A stretch of 64,000 nucleotides of DNA from Ampullaceana balthica (GCA_944989445.1 CALYLW010000013.1:3269066-3333065), one strand, 5' to 3'. Counted from the first letter of the stretch, positions 38,401 through 47,017 are shown. The notes: generated by a model from the sequence alone, not told the origin. Made by a program: numbers and translations.

Positions 38401-41400
38401 CACTGGTGCCATTTTGTTGATCATCCAGGTTATGGCTCTTGAACCTTCGTTGTCACAGTAATACACAGGAGCTTCAAGCTCCAGCAACAACTTCGCTGTC
38501 TCACTACGGTCTAAATGAAAACAAAATTTAGGACATACAATAAGAAGAAAAAATTATTTAAATAAACTTCTCTGAGTTTTTTTTGTGTTGATCTTAATAA
38601 ACAGTCAACTCATTTTTTACATAGTGATAAACAGTCAACTCATGCGTTTATTACCTTTATAACACAATAAATTCCAGTGAAAATAAAAATAAATTGGAAA
38701 GTACTCAAACAAATGCGATCACCAACTATGATAAAGTAAATAGTTTGGCACTCATTTTGATTTACCATTTTATTTACCACACTCAAATTAATCAATGTAT
38801 ATAATCTGCTATGTATGTTCGTTCATTTGTAACGCTATGTAATCAGGCAATAAAAGACTTAATAAAGCGCACCACTTAATTAAAAAAAGGCTTGACGAAA
38901 AATTATGGCACCAAAAATAACTCTTTTTGAACGTCCTCATAAAATTGTTTAATATGGAAATGAGAATATATACAAAAAATGTTGTCATTAAAGAATTGTT
39001 GAATTAAAATACATGTAAATGAAAGTTCTGTATTATATTATTTTTTGTTCTGATGTGTAATTTTTCAAAATTAATTGATTTCATCTGAAATATATTTATT
39101 TTGAAAACTTCCATCATTTTTGACGGGTAATAAACTAGTTTCTAAATAATAGTTAAATTCTTGCCTTTAGAAGGGGGATAAGTAAGTTATTTTACAAAGT
39201 ATGTCAACACTATATAGAAATACTTACACATGGAACGATAGAACTGTACTAATGTCAACACTATATAGAAATATTTGCACATGGAAAGATAGAAGTTGTA
39301 CTAATGTCAACACTATATGGAAATACTTGCACATGCAAAGATTAAGTTGATTAAATTTCATGATAACTTCATACCAAGCTCAGCTGCAACATGGATTGGG
39401 CTCCTGCCTTTATAATCTTTAATCCGTCGAAAACGACAATTTTTCTTCACTAGGGCTTTCAGGGATTGTGTTGCATCATTTTTGGCAGCATAGAAAATAG
39501 GAGTCTGTTCTTCACCTGCTGTCTTGGCCTCTATGTCGGCTAAGTAAAAATAAATAAATTTCAGGGCCATGTTTTTTTAAAAAATGGTGCCTCATTAAAG
39601 ACATCAAAAATGTTGTCCAAGATTCAAATATACACTGACCTTTTCTCTCTATTAACAAATTGACCATTTCAGGATAATCCACAGCTGCTGCTATATGTAA
39701 GGCTGTACGTCCATAGTTATCTTTCTTATTTACATCTGCACCATTTTCAATGACATATTTAGCTACATCAATGTGCCAAGCCCTAGCAACCTGTGGATGT
39801 TCAAAGAAAATCTTTTCTTTATGGTCTTTGCCTTTAGTTTTGTCCTTTTGGCTTTTTGATAATTGTAATTGAATAGGCATATTAAGATATTATATAAACT
39901 GTACAGTTTTACCAACATGATATCACATGTGTCATGAAATTTAATAGTTCCTCCTAAAGTCAATATTTACATTAAAGAAATAAGGATTCAATATTTATGA
40001 TTACTGACTTTTTAGCTCTGAAATACATTCAAATTGTGATTGTTTAATTTAAAAAATTTTAATTCAGTTTTTATTTAGAATGTTAATAAAATTTTGAAAA
40101 TGAATAAGAAGAATGAACACCATTTCCATATAATGTATATCGATCAAAGAAAGAATCACATTACATGTATATCTTATTTGATACTATATTCTAACTTAAT
40201 TATTTACAGCCCTTTATTGTTTGCTATTCTAATCAGCATTTAAAACAAGAATGAAAACAAAAAAATATTCACTCACTGATAATTCTACTTTGCTTCTCAT
40301 TCATAAGCATTAAGAGCAATATCTACCTTTATAAGACTTTACTTTATGTATGTAATTTTATTAATGTATTAACGGGTGAAATCCCGGTCTCCTTCTCCAA
40401 AAGCTATTAATCTTTCATTTTTAATTGAGGTTTACCTCCCCAAGAGTTATAAATAGATCAGTTAAATAGAGGTTTACCTCATGAAGTAACGTTTGACCCC
40501 ATCGGTCGGTGCAGTTGATGTCAGCCCCTGATTTTAGTAGTGTATCAACAAATTCTAAGTTTATTGTTTCCTTTTCCTTTTCCGACTGGCCCAACTTAGC
40601 AAAGTACTGAATAAGTGCATGGTTGCTGTCATCATTCATATTCTTGTCTTTTCCATTAGATTTATCTAACACATTTTCCTGACTTTTTGGCTGTTTAAAG
40701 TTATCATCCAAGCCCAAGCCAGCAGTCAACCGTCTGCTCTCCCCATCTCCTTTGTCACTGTTTTCAACTTTAGAATAACAAATATTTTAAAATATATTTG
40801 ACAAAGAGCATATCAATAATATCATTAATTTGCAAAAAAATTTAAAACAGTAAAATAAATATTTTAAAATACCTTTCATTTGTTTTAGTTTATAAATTTA
40901 TCAAATAAGCTTCAAGTTTCATTATGTTAATTTTTTATACTGGTCATAACAAGCAATTATAAAAGTATTACAGACAAAAACAAAATTACTCTAATTATAT
41001 AGTAACACTGGCATAAAATAAAAAGTAAAAATTACATAAATAAACTGAATTGACTCACAAATCGAAAGAAAATTGAAGAATTCTTTAAAAAAATGAATAT
41101 CTATAAATGAGAGACGAGACACCTTTCACGTTTGTAATCAACTAAATTTTATTTCTGTATTAGCACTGATGTAATAAGCAGTGGCCTTCACCTTTAACTT
41201 GTGGCTTACTCACAGTAGAAGTTCATTCATTCAGAAAATCAAAATTCATTAAAAAAAATTTTTGACCATGCAGATAGTATTTTGATTGTTTGAAAATCAA
41301 TAGTATGTTAGTATATATTATTTCTGAAGTCTAATGTATGAAGAATAGTTTATTTACCCTTACTAGAAAAATATTTTACTTCAATATGGAACCCACTTTG

Positions 41401-44400
41401 AACTTCATAAATATTCAGATAATAAATATTAATTTTATACTAATTATATCATAACTACTATTCAAACATTTGCTCCATTATTCCATAAATGTTTTTACCC
41501 CTTTTAATGGGGTTTATACCTCCCATAAAAATTTTTTTTAAAAAGGAACAAAGATACATAAACACAAAAATTAGTTGAATAAAAAAAATATTGCTTAACA
41601 TTGTGATTAAGTTTCAATGTTCATAGTACAAGATGTTTTACTCCATACTTTGTTCAAGAATACTGAAGTTGTAATTAAATAACATTCCCAATTTTCCACT
41701 AAAGTCATTTGATATGGGTTTAAAAATAAATCTTTTTATACTATAAAATTTACAAGTTTTGACACAAATTTAAATAAAAATATATTTAAGACATTAATTC
41801 ATGAATCTGAAAGTTGTTGACATCTTCATTATTCTGTAACATCCACCATGAAGATTATGGTGTTATACAAAGTGTGTGGCTTGTGTTCATTAAATCTATA
41901 TTATTTTAAAATTTATTTTAAGTATGTTAATTTCCTGTATCCAATTGCTCAATTTAAAAATTACTTTAACCACCTGTATTGTTAAATTAGTTTTAAAATA
42001 AAATATTTAGGTTCTCTTCAAATTAACTACATAAACTTGCTGTATATATTTTTATAAATTATAGGAGCTAAATAAAAAAAAATTTAAAAAGAAATATTAA
42101 TAACAAGGTTCTCAAAATAGAATGTCTAGCCTTCTCCTAAAATAATCTTTTTTTGCAAAAATTAAAAAAAATAGTTACAAACAAATGATAAGCATTATAT
42201 TGTTCAACATTACATTTCCTTTAGAGGGCCTTTCACTGATTGATTTGAGAACCTTGTTTTAGAATATTGAGGTGTTAATACAAAGTATTGGTGACATTCA
42301 CTAACAATCGCAATGTTTTTATTTCCTTAACCCCTCCTTTCTCAATATCTCCGTACAAAATAAAGGACTTAGTTTATGTTATATAACTTCTTTAAAATAA
42401 ACTAAGTCAAAAATAAAAGTCATAGGTCATAAGACAGGTGTCATTTAAAGTATTTAAAACACAGAAGCTAGTACAATTAAGGAACATGTAATTCAAGAAA
42501 TGTTGAGTTGTGAAAGCCTTTTAAACAGAATAAGAAAAAATAATATGTAATCTGATCTAGCAATATTGAAATGAGCTTGTCAAGGAAGTTTTGCTATCAT
42601 TTTTAGAAAATATGACCATCATTTCAGGTGATGCATTCCTCAGTTAATATCCAAGATTCCCAGGAAAATTATAAATATTATTTAAACCCAGAAGCTATAT
42701 GACATTATAAGTGAAAGACTATATTATGCAAATTAATCACTATTATTCCTGTATTTAATCTAGAGGTACACATACACCCTCATTTAGAAATTACTAATAT
42801 TACAGTAATAGTATTTTAAAAGATGTTAATACACTATTTAATTCCTTACACAAATCCTGTTAGTTATACTTACCAAGTTTATAGTGATCGTGGTGGTTAG
42901 CTGCATATTTTTTCCAATAAATTTAAGAGTTAAGTGCAGAAAAAAATGCTATGCATTATAAAACAAACAAATCAATTAGTCCCAAAACACTGAATATTTC
43001 TGGTCATAGGCTAACTGATTAAGAAATGTGAATCATTTATCACTAGTGATTTCCATGGGGTTTAAACTCTCCAGTCCTTGAATACAAGGTTAAAGGAACA
43101 TTAGAATTACTGCTTACCACCAATAAATATTGGGTTTCTTCTATGCATCACAATTTACAATAATTTAGGCCTTTTAAAACAAAATTCTTAACTTTTCAGC
43201 TCAAGTTAAAATATTTTAACATTTACCCTCATTGTTTTATTTATAGCATGCTGTTGTTAGAATTTATGACGATTTCATTGAGTACACCACTTAACCATTG
43301 TATCTGTTTCATATTTTACACATTAGCACTTGAATTAATAAATAGGTATGTTATTAAACTAACTGACTTTTTATTACAAAAAGAATAGAGTAAAATTAAA
43401 TTTTTGATTGAAACTAAACAAAGCAAATAACTTTAATGTTACATTATCAAGATTATGTGAAACAGAACGAGTGTTATTAATGTGTTGAATTTATTTTATT
43501 TAAACACATAAAAAAATGTGACAATCAAATTTTTTAAAAGAATGAAGAGTCAAAGAAACAAACTTTTTCTTTTAAAAGCAATTTTGGTTAAGGGGCCATC
43601 CATAAATGATGTAACGCACATTTGTGACGATGTGTGATGAGTTTAAGAATTGTGACGTCACGTCAAAACACGCTACTTAAAATTAAAGTTCAACTTAAAT
43701 ATTTGATTTCTTACTACTCATTTTATTATGTTTCACATGGATTCATGTGTGTTACGACACTAAATACCTACCTAATGACAATAAAATGATTTGAAACATG
43801 CTCATTTTCAAATAGAAAATACTGCTTTTAGGGGGGGGGAGGGGTGTCACAGCTTTGTGACGTCATACTGGAGGCGGGTCTAAGTTTTTGTGATGAAGTG
43901 TGTCGAGGGGGAGGGTGGGATTAAAAATCGGCCAAAATCGTGTGACGTCATTTATGGACGGCCCTAAACACAATATAATGTTAATAATCAGCTTAAGCTG
44001 CTGTAAGAGATGTGAACATCTAAGCTGAGACATCTTCTCAGAACTTTTCCCAATTACAAATTTGAGCGTGCAATAAAATGATTTCTATGTTCTTTGGAGT
44101 TAGTCAGAGAATAATAATTTGATGTTAAGTAATGCATCATCACTGTGTTATTGTTTTGTTAACAGAAGTGTTATGTAGAATGATTTCTTTTTTTTTAAAA
44201 TCTATTGGTTTAAAAAATAGGGCTGAGCCAGATACAGATCAAATACCCAAATACCATCCAACAAATCCTATTGCCAGGCTAAAAAATGGAAATGGTTGTT
44301 AAAAAAAAAGAAATATCTTCCCATATTCTGTGTTCTACTAAAAGTTGAGAAATATACAATAAATATAGAGTCCATATACCTTTTAAAAATGATATGTTGG

Positions 44401-47017
44401 GAGGACAGAATTGAAACAATGAAAATTATTTTTTTCTTAAAAAACTAAATTTAAAAACCTAAAGGCATCTTGATCTCTTATTAATCCCATTTGCACTCTT
44501 GTAAAACTCTAACCAATTGTGTGAATTTATCAAAAGTTTTCTGTGAATCGATTTACACAGCTACTCAAAAGAACTCTCCCATCTTCTTAACCCTACAACA
44601 CTAAAACAAACTTTTTATTTATGTAAAGCAGTGATCCTATACAACAAACTTTTCTCCGTTTCAAGGTATAGTTCTGATTGTGGGTCTGCACAACTTTGAA
44701 CATTTTATCAATTGATAACTGCACTAAAAAGGTGTTAAGATTGGGGCTAGTAATATTAACATATTTTTTTTAAAAAAGAAGATAACTCTTTTCTTGGGTG
44801 TGTAACTGTCAGACCCCTGGGGTATTGTCTCTGAACTGGATCAACCCTAATAAAGAATCCACACAACTTTCTAATCTCTTTCTTAATGAGCTCTGGGGAC
44901 ATTTGTTAATGCCAACTAAAACTATATTTCATGCCTCACCCGTTTGAACTGCAATTTGAAATAAGATAATTGTAATAAGGGTAATTGAAATAAGATCAGT
45001 GTAATAAGGGTAGTTGAAATAAAAATTAAAATGCTAATTTAATGCTGACTCTCATAGTTTTATGCACCACATCATTTTATTTTACAGTATTACTTTCAAA
45101 GCCAAATACTAAAAATCTCAAATCGTCTTTTTTCTTATAATAGAGTATTAAAATGGTTACTCCTAAAGGCGTAGATTTATTTCAGACATAGTAACGCTGT
45201 TCTAGTTTAGAAGCTGTTCATCTGCTAAATTTAGTCCAAGGTCTAGATCTTTACATTTGTTATATTTAATTTATATGACTTTTTTATATTTAAAATAAAT
45301 ATTATCTGAAATTAAAAAATTTAGAGAAATATCTGTCCCAGTAATAAACAAGCAACTCACATAAAGGTTTTTTTTACTCTTCGAGTTGTGGCATAATTTT
45401 TCCATCGCACTGCCCCTGCTCTCACATTGGCTATAAAAGAGATATCATTAGGAATTTTTTCTAAGCTGTGCCTCTTGTCATTGGAACTCTTCTCTGGTGA
45501 CCTGAAAAAAAATATTTTAAATTAAAGTATTTTCTCTTTTATTTTTAAAAAATATTTTAATTTTAAAGGTATTACAGATTCTCTAGGCATAATACTTAAT
45601 TGCTTTATGTAAATTTAAATATTAGTGTAATAAATGTGAAATATATAAAGGAGTGTTCAAATGTAATAAATGTGCAGTGTATAAAGGTGTGTTCAAATGT
45701 AAATATAAATCAGCTGCTGGTGTTCTAACAGGTCAAAGGTTAGCATTGTTGGAATGTTTTGTTCAAGTGTTCTACTTGAATGCATGTTTCATCAAGAAAC
45801 ATTAGAAGATGAAAAGTTCTAGTACTTCCATCTTCATTATTTGTTGGTTATTTCTAATACAAAATTTAAATTTAAATTTAGCACACATGCTGATATCTTT
45901 GCCAATTCTTCCTCATCATAAAACAGTATGTCAATGGAAAATACTGCCTCCCCTCTAAAAGTTCTAGTACATAGTACTTCCATCTTCATTATTTGGTGGT
46001 TATTGCTAATACAAAAAAAAAGTTAAGTAAATATTCATTTTATCCTGAATTTCAACCTAAGTGATTTTTATTTCAAATGAACTCGTTGAAGTTGACATAT
46101 TTTAAAATTTGCTTTTGTTCCTATTTCGTATAGAATGAAAAATAAGACATTAGATTTCTTTTCTTCAAAACATACTGGATGTAATAATTTATTTTACTAT
46201 TTTACTTTCCAAGCTTAAATCAATAGCCAAATTCCTGTGAGAAGAGTTACTTGATGTAAGGTTACTTGATGTAGTTGCATTTTATTAAAATTTACCCCAA
46301 ATATATCCCTTTATCACTCTCTAACTTATTCATATTGGATAAAGAACCCTAGTGCATAAGAATAAGTTATAGAAATTTAAAAAAAATAATTTTAAGATAT
46401 CTTTGAAATGATCCGAGAAATTTGAATGCTCTTACATTTTTATTCATATAAGGCTACATTTAAAGTAAAGTAGAAAATTTTCGTCACTTTTAGAAGTTTA
46501 ACCACTGTTAGATAACAGCTTAACTTTGTGTTTCAGTTCATAAATAACAAAGGATGGAAACGATTTTTTGTCTCTGTGAAAGTATCAGACAGAAAGTTTT
46601 AAGCTGATGGTGACAATTCACCACTAGTTTCTAGAGAATAATGTGAAGATAAAAACTTGGATATAAAGGAAGGAAATGGATTTCTTGTTGTTAATTAGCA
46701 CACTAGTGTCATAACTATGGCTTTGAATTCTACAAGCAGACATTTAGTATGCTTTCCCCTTGGCCATGAATTCATTTGTTGGAGGAGCACCATTTGGATG
46801 AGTGCACTTTATCCAGCATAATTACACCATCATTTCTTGTAGATGAATAACCCAAAACCCCTTTGTCAAACATAATTTTTTTTAAAGAGAAGAAGAAAAA
46901 ATAAGATTTTACTTACATAGCCATTTCTACTTTCTTCACTTGATCATCCATTTGAAAACCTTGATTATCTTCTCCCGGCACTATCTGACCTTTGCGATGA
47001 CGTTTTCTTGGGTCCAT
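14454..47017 (-). CDS. Ankyrin-repeat TRP-family cation channel (TRPA/pyrexia-like or TRPV-like), 23 coding exons
   Basis: Exons, 5' to 3' on the - strand: 47017-46917, 45501-45361, 40757-40478, 39790-39640, 39539-39375, 38510-38401, 38043-37956, 37814-37783, 35587-35496, 33633-33501, 33144-33067, 29810-29671, 28814-28639, 27099-27016, 26731-26586, 26011-25896, 25499-25298, 23355-23290, 23060-22829, 16951-16906, 16306-16185, 15673-15546, 14486-14454. All phases join, giving 953 aa. Residues ~145-385 hold ankyrin repeats (SGADINCTDRWGQTLLHE, NGADVNKKDNYGRTALHIAA, DYKGRSPIHVAAEL). Six membrane segments follow at about 389-411, 428-446, 509-527, 538-556, 572-600 and 651-677. The pore-loop region (~617-639) ends in FRLTLVDDYDYD. 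The tail has a coiled coil (~788-831), a basic patch KLKRKKRKPRSKTP and a Ser/Thr/Pro-rich end. The architecture is that of plasma-membrane sensory cation channels. The subfamily is inferred only. Exons 20-23 are the least certain, but their phases fit. The start is the first ATG, with no upstream exon seen. Confidence 0.88.
14865..15079. mobile_element. hAT-type MITE
   Basis: The left end is CAGGGGTTGGCTATACTAAGG and the right end, reversed, is CTGGGGTGGGCAAACATTTT, continuing AGGGCGAGGGTC. Flanking 8 bp repeats gaatagac (14857-14864) and aaataggc (15080-15087) match at 6 of 8, the hAT size. The family recurs at 63858. It lies in the TRP gene's last intron. Confidence 0.75.
15920..16200. repeat. 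Minisatellite grown from a splice-donor region of the TRP gene
   Basis: Two related units. About five copies contain tggatgtctcatacagtgg then tatgatattaggaaca. Three copies contain ggatgtctgatactcactgt then gttatgatactaggaata. The last copy overlaps the end of exon 21 (16185) and its GTGAGT donor (16184-16179). On the - strand the upstream copies repeat CACAGTGAGTATCAG, so several donor look-alikes follow the real one. Confidence 0.85.
17073..17499. mobile_element. R1 element, diverged copy
   Basis: The ends AAATCCTTTATATTAACTC and CAAATATAAAGGATTTATAG are inverted repeats. The interior shares gctgaaattttgcaggcaga, ctcgtg and tcgatcga with the copies at 53842-54960. It sits in TRP intron 19. 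Confidence 0.75.
17716..18150 (-). pseudogene. LINE-A ORF2 C-terminal fragment
   Basis: 144 codons nearly identical to the last 144 of the ORF at 30695-32974: VRPVLEYASSVWDPSTKEN, then KLEQIQKRAARFITGEYSKL, and TYKFSFFPSGIRAWNGLPEE near the end. No catalytic motifs remain, because the insertion at 18197 removed the upstream part. Confidence 0.9.
18309..20070 (-). mobile_element. RTE-like LINE, third level of the nest
   Basis: A 5'-truncated element in the opposite orientation to its host element. Its 3' end follows the RRRRR stop with tgatcggtagatgcccctca. Flanks are short of an obvious duplication; only agtg-type similarity is seen, so the exact borders are approximate by about 15 bp. Confidence 0.8.
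18335..20050 (-). CDS. Reverse transcriptase of an RTE-like non-LTR retrotransposon (5'-truncated)
   Basis: About 570 intact codons. Order: EEQQRGRWKEHFEELLN, then GKAAGPNGIPAEALK, NYRGITLLSIPGKVFNRVL, DEQAGFRTNRSCTDQI, catalytic NFVDYEKAFDSVDR (near 19410-19440), GVRQGCLLSPFLFLLAIDW, and the palm box FADDLALLAHT (19095-19127). The thumb and post-RT region follow with VKPVLLYGAETWR, RWRWIGHTLRKP and GKRKRGRPRNTWRRELE. Both aspartates of the FADD box are present and the frame is unbroken, so the truncation is the main defect: the endonuclease is missing. The first ~30 codons of the open frame (20146-20060) come from flanking sequence. Confidence 0.92.
   Translation of the reverse strand, partial: KTLSGKFSKVERPVKDKMGNTIPSEEQQRGRWKEHFEELLNKPEPRNPPDIQPADNDLLIDCNSPTKEEISRAIKQLRNGKAAGPNGIPAEALKADLETSVEMLHPLFMKIWEEEQVPSDWKEGYLIKIPKKGDLSSCSNYRGITLLSIPGKVFNRVLLNRMKNAVDPLLRDEQAGFRTNRSCTDQIATLRIILEQSIEWNSPLYVNFVDYEKAFDSVDRQTLWRLLRHYGVPQKITDIIRNMYEGINCRVIHGQQVTDAFQVKTGVRQGCLLSPFLFLLAIDWVMKTSTQQKRNGIQWTLWDQLDDLDFADDLALLAHTQQQMQEKTNIVAATSASMGLNIHKGKSKILKVNATSTSPIMLEGEALEEVDSFVYLGSVVDKQGGTDADVKIRIGKARAAFQQLKNVWVSNNLGSKLKVRIFNAMVKPVLLYGAETWRTTAVNLTRIQSFINNCLRRILRIHWPDKISNQELWQRTKQKPIEEEILQKRWRWIGHTLRKPAPNTTNQALKWNPQGKRKRGRPRNTWRRELEADIKRIGHEWKILEKLAQDRDAWRSLVGGLCPWRNRRRRR
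20057..22480 (+). CDS. Reverse transcriptase - RNase H polyprotein of an I-clade-like LINE
   Basis: 807 open codons, the first ~8 from the neighbouring element. RT: YRPISLTSCVCKLMERI (~residue 113), VVWVDLEKAFDKVWKEG (~183), GVPQGGVLSPTLFLIFIND (~241), palm SMYADDLALLS (~272), YLGVTFDPRLTW. RNase H: VYTDGSS (~568), RAERKALELA (~611), LTDAKT (~636), WIPGHVELEGNDTADSLA (~676), so all four catalytic acidic/His positions are visible. A Cys motif CPCG...AEHVL follows. At 22414-22418 a run of five A shifts the frame. The normal ending (NCPLY..., finishing ITNIGLAV before a stop at 22551) lies one frame over. The element transcribes and integrates by target-primed reverse transcription; this copy also lacks its N-terminal part. 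Confidence 0.93.
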   Translation: MGNISISEQRSKEVKDKIEKAQTMATPHSHGMIANLSMKELMDSLKLLKPKQAPGTDKISNDMLIHLGPLAKKKLLQIFNASWKSGKIPTIWKKAIMIPIPKPGKLRSQVDSYRPISLTSCVCKLMERIVNNRLMWILESENLLADEQAGFRKCRSTEDQIAYIAQEIEDGFQEKKSTIVVWVDLEKAFDKVWKEGLILKLQNTHVSHRMLNWITEYLTNCKALVKMQGIRSNTATIHNGVPQGGVLSPTLFLIFINDLLQIIPRKVKGSMYADDLALLSTEEYTGTSKFRLQDALTNLNLWSKEWGMTINSKKTTYTIFSLSTKQQSIKLTLDKIVLEKNDNPTYLGVTFDPRLTWRNQIDNAQKKGIQRLALMKKLAGSDWGANHSILKKTYTSYIRPTLEYGSTVWSTAAKSNLQKIDKVQNLGLRIITGAMKTTPIRAMEDLATLSSMEVRRETKTLTQFTKLEASVHHPLKPKLQKSYSTKRLQRTNFIQEAKHLKSKHKIDNIVIEATHPHSHFPPWDPSPPLIIRDNLISIGKKSDYTTDKLRVTVNNIIKEQYPENSWIRVYTDGSSEKATKNGGAGILIEWPNGEYLEKATAIGSLSDSTRAERKALELAAKILTSDPHSKNSQIVILTDAKTVLQSLKNPNTLINQTLSTELLKLSKITKELILQWIPGHVELEGNDTADSLAKTGGSQNQAEPSLHHEEIKAMLKRSESVRWSELKENHPKSDAYFKLPRKSQNIIFRLRTGHNKLRQHMFRKLRIGESEMCPCGIAAENAEHVLQKLPSVPPYPDRHMAPGSYPR
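22656..22828. other. Intron sequence, no feature seen
   Basis: AT-rich remainder of TRP intron 19 between the LINE nest and exon 19. Confidence 0.4.
24305..24738. repeat. 15 bp minisatellite, ~28 copies, TRP intron 17
   Basis: The units acccattggatctga and acccattgtaactga alternate irregularly, with variants acacattgg and atccattgg. The period of 15 keeps several - strand frames open (MGQIQWVRSNGSDP-like), which are not genes. Confidence 0.95.
24880..25290. repeat. ~29 bp minisatellite with a palindromic core, ~14 copies
   Basis: The unit gacatgtacgtgtcactaac followed by attgactgt has variants gacatctgcgtgtcac, gacatgtatgtgtcac and gacatgtacatgtcac. The core GACATGTACATGTC is a perfect palindrome. 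The array stops only ~10-20 bases from the exon 17 splice donor of the TRP gene (25297). Confidence 0.93.
26437..26538. mobile_element. 102 bp Tigger/pogo-type MITE
   Basis: TACAGTGGTACCTCGAGATA at the left is matched in inverse at the right (tatcttgaggtaccactgta), with TA at each edge. It folds almost end to end. It lies 48 bp past the exon 15 donor of the TRP gene. Confidence 0.85.
27436..28216. mobile_element. Tigger/pogo-like DNA transposon remnant
   Basis: 781 bp between TACAGTGGTACCTCGGTACA (left) and its inverse (tgtatacagaagtaccactgta, right), flanked by TA. Both ends carry gtatac motifs. The interior holds a broken transposase start on the - strand. It lies in TRP intron 13. Confidence 0.85.
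27720..27969 (-). pseudogene. Tigger/Jerky-type transposase N-terminus, broken
   Basis: The - strand reads EPKNLKMVRIIMEVGKEIVV, then a helix-turn-helix-like region QRTFISMLVKNKGIIKWA, and ANVVKGMKSITKQR. This pattern is characteristic of the CENP-B/psq-like DNA-binding domain at the start of Tigger and Jerky transposases. An upstream MSSKKK start is in another frame, and no DDE catalytic core follows. Confidence 0.65.
29911..30483 (+). mobile_element. R1 element with an internal duplication
   Basis: Starts aacaaccccgtaaaaacaaa and continues to aaatcccttatatatgag. It ends gttaatataagggatttaaa. The block from aaatagtgatttatatag through cgatcgatctgaaattttga to gggtcatttttgac occurs twice inside this copy. 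The GC-rich end gcgggcggacgggcgtcgcg is shared with 54360-54400 and 55620-55660. It lies in TRP intron 11. Confidence 0.85.
30627..32990 (-). mobile_element. LINE-A, longest copy (CR1/jockey-like), in TRP intron 11
   Basis: The 3' end has ~70 bp of untranslated sequence and a short (GATAA)n tail at 30627-30640. The 5' end is truncated within the endonuclease domain near 32900-32990. It lies in the same orientation as the host gene and ends ~75 bp from exon 11. Confidence 0.9.
30695..32974 (-). CDS. Endonuclease (end) - reverse transcriptase ORF of LINE-A
   Basis: 759 uninterrupted codons. The end of the apurinic-type endonuclease is visible (FLTNRPGLVLDYKIIPGLSDHDIV). A linker with SRNLQNEYINNVITKDNNKN follows, and then the RT: NKATGPDDLPARLLKELS, NYRPVSLTSITCKLLEHI, QHGFRKNRSCETQLI, LLDFSKAFDKVHH (near 31725-31760), GVPQGTVLGPLLFLIYIND, and RLFADDCIIYRT with both palm aspartates (31467-31498). 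The post-RT segment ends FPSGIRAWNGLPEESRK. The lack of stops suggests a young insertion. The piece before FLTNRPG may be partly flanking sequence. A relative of jockey/CR1 elements by motif order; the clade is not certain. Confidence 0.93.
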   Translation of the reverse strand: MSRASAPGAPIRDSLRKMTPLSLTYLFLTNRPGLVLDYKIIPGLSDHDIVRVTNTIKTKINKIPRRIIYLWNKCNSIKLHQSAANFQQTFLSKFNTNSPVEEIWKDIKTNLKTIMDENVPTKLTSNKTNKCWFNSRLKKLCKLKENLFKKYKVTNSYRIHKKYLKIKHLTQKLSRNLQNEYINNVITKDNNKNLWSFIKSKKMEPSGIATLKGSNNKTYNDNETKANILNTYFASSFSASGDKEVLINLNKMEEIGNITVDEIGIHSLLKNLKINKATGPDDLPARLLKELSNELSPILVVLFQASLNQGKVPQDWKLANVSPLFKKGDKSDPGNYRPVSLTSITCKLLEHIIYSRIVNHLDKYNALCPHQHGFRKNRSCETQLIGLIDGLSKGLDKNDQIDTILLDFSKAFDKVHHLSLLKKLNYFGISGSLHHWIQDFLLGREQTVIINGSKSASIKVNSGVPQGTVLGPLLFLIYINDLPNNISTGTKVRLFADDCIIYRTIKSEQDSKILQKDLDELIKWETNWSMSFHPEKCQLLRVTKKKKQINSKYYIHGKELTQTKDAKYLGVLINEKLSWNPHVNEVIKKSNKTLGFIKRNFNKCNRDIKLKCYLTLVRPALEYASSVWDPSTKENIDKLEQIQKRAARFITGEYSKLTRVTPLVKSLNLETLEDRRTKSKVVIIHKAINSNLEIQHKDNLIQPSDRHKDKNTFLIPYARTNTYKFSFFPSGIRAWNGLPEESRKTNTLSTFKSLIKMQD
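33995..34172. repeat. 17 bp minisatellite, ~10 copies, TRP intron 9
   Basis: The unit tctgactgatgtgtgag repeats with variants gtgtctg and gtgtgtgtc. It reads THQSDSHISQ in all three - strand frames because the period is 17. Confidence 0.93.
34283..34340 (-). repeat. Old LINE-A tail relic
   Basis: cttctgaatagaagattact then gtgtcatatgttcttataag resembles the LINE-A end (tctatacagaagattattgc...). It is similar to a relic at 51495-51540. Weak. Confidence 0.4.
35129..35382 (-). mobile_element. LINE-A 3' end flanked by expanded GATAA-type repeats
   Basis: A 5'-truncated LINE-A end (35165-35272: ttatctgtttcagacgctcc ... tgtgtttagtcctgcattc) is bracketed by copies of ctcatgtcagtttaagataa gataa. One copy lies before it and four lie after it. 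The outside repeats suggest expansion of the insertion-site duplication together with the tail. Confidence 0.8.
35383..35495. other. Intron sequence, no feature seen
   Basis: Short AT-rich stretch before TRP exon 9. Confidence 0.3.
35588..37782. other. TRP intron 8, no mobile element recognised
   Basis: 2.2 kb of AT-rich sequence. I see two diverged copies of cttttctggtttagatgg-like text around 36480-36750 with shared cctactaagt/tttacaagtggactcctcac phrases, which may form a weak inverted pair. Nothing else can be supported. Confidence 0.4.
38886..39165 (+). repeat. Repeat X, copy 1 (TRP intron 5)
   Basis: caccaaaaataactcttttt, cgtcctcataaaattgttta, aaatgttgtcattaaagaat and catttttgacgggtaataaa also occur in the same order at 59915-59994 and 60645-60835. 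AT-rich and non-coding, class unknown. Confidence 0.75.
39205..39350. repeat. ~50 bp tandem triplicate near TRP exon 5
   Basis: atgtcaacactatatagaaa tacttacacatgga occurs three times (from about 39200, 39252 and 39304) with small changes, ending ~25 bp from the exon 5 donor. Confidence 0.85.
40758..45360. other. TRP intron 2 (4.6 kb)
   Basis: The gene's longest intron without a LINE. It is AT-rich with homopolymer runs. The only element recognised is the MITE at 43592-43964. I looked for a further ankyrin exon and found none; the exon 2 to exon 3 phase (2) is already satisfied. Confidence 0.5.
43592..43964. mobile_element. PIF/Harbinger-like MITE
   Basis: The ends GGGGCCATCCATAAATGATG and, reversed, GGGCCGTCCATAAATGACGT are inverted repeats. 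A TAA occurs directly at both edges (43589-43591 and 43965-43967), a 3 bp target duplication. The interior is rich in gtgacgtca and contains gggaggggtgtcac-type text. There is no coding frame. Confidence 0.8.
45640..46015. repeat. Two local duplications in TRP intron 1
   Basis: aatgtgaaatatataaaggagtg/aatgtgcagtgtataaagg (45636-45700) and agttctagtacttccatctt cattatttg(t/g)tggttat (45817-45860 and 45960-46008) are each present twice. Confidence 0.75.

Noticed and set aside
40478..40767. Acceptor ctaaag at 40768 for TRP exon 3
   Set aside because: It gives an immediate TGA in the frame coming from exon 2. The cag ten bases further (exon starts at 40757) keeps the frame open.
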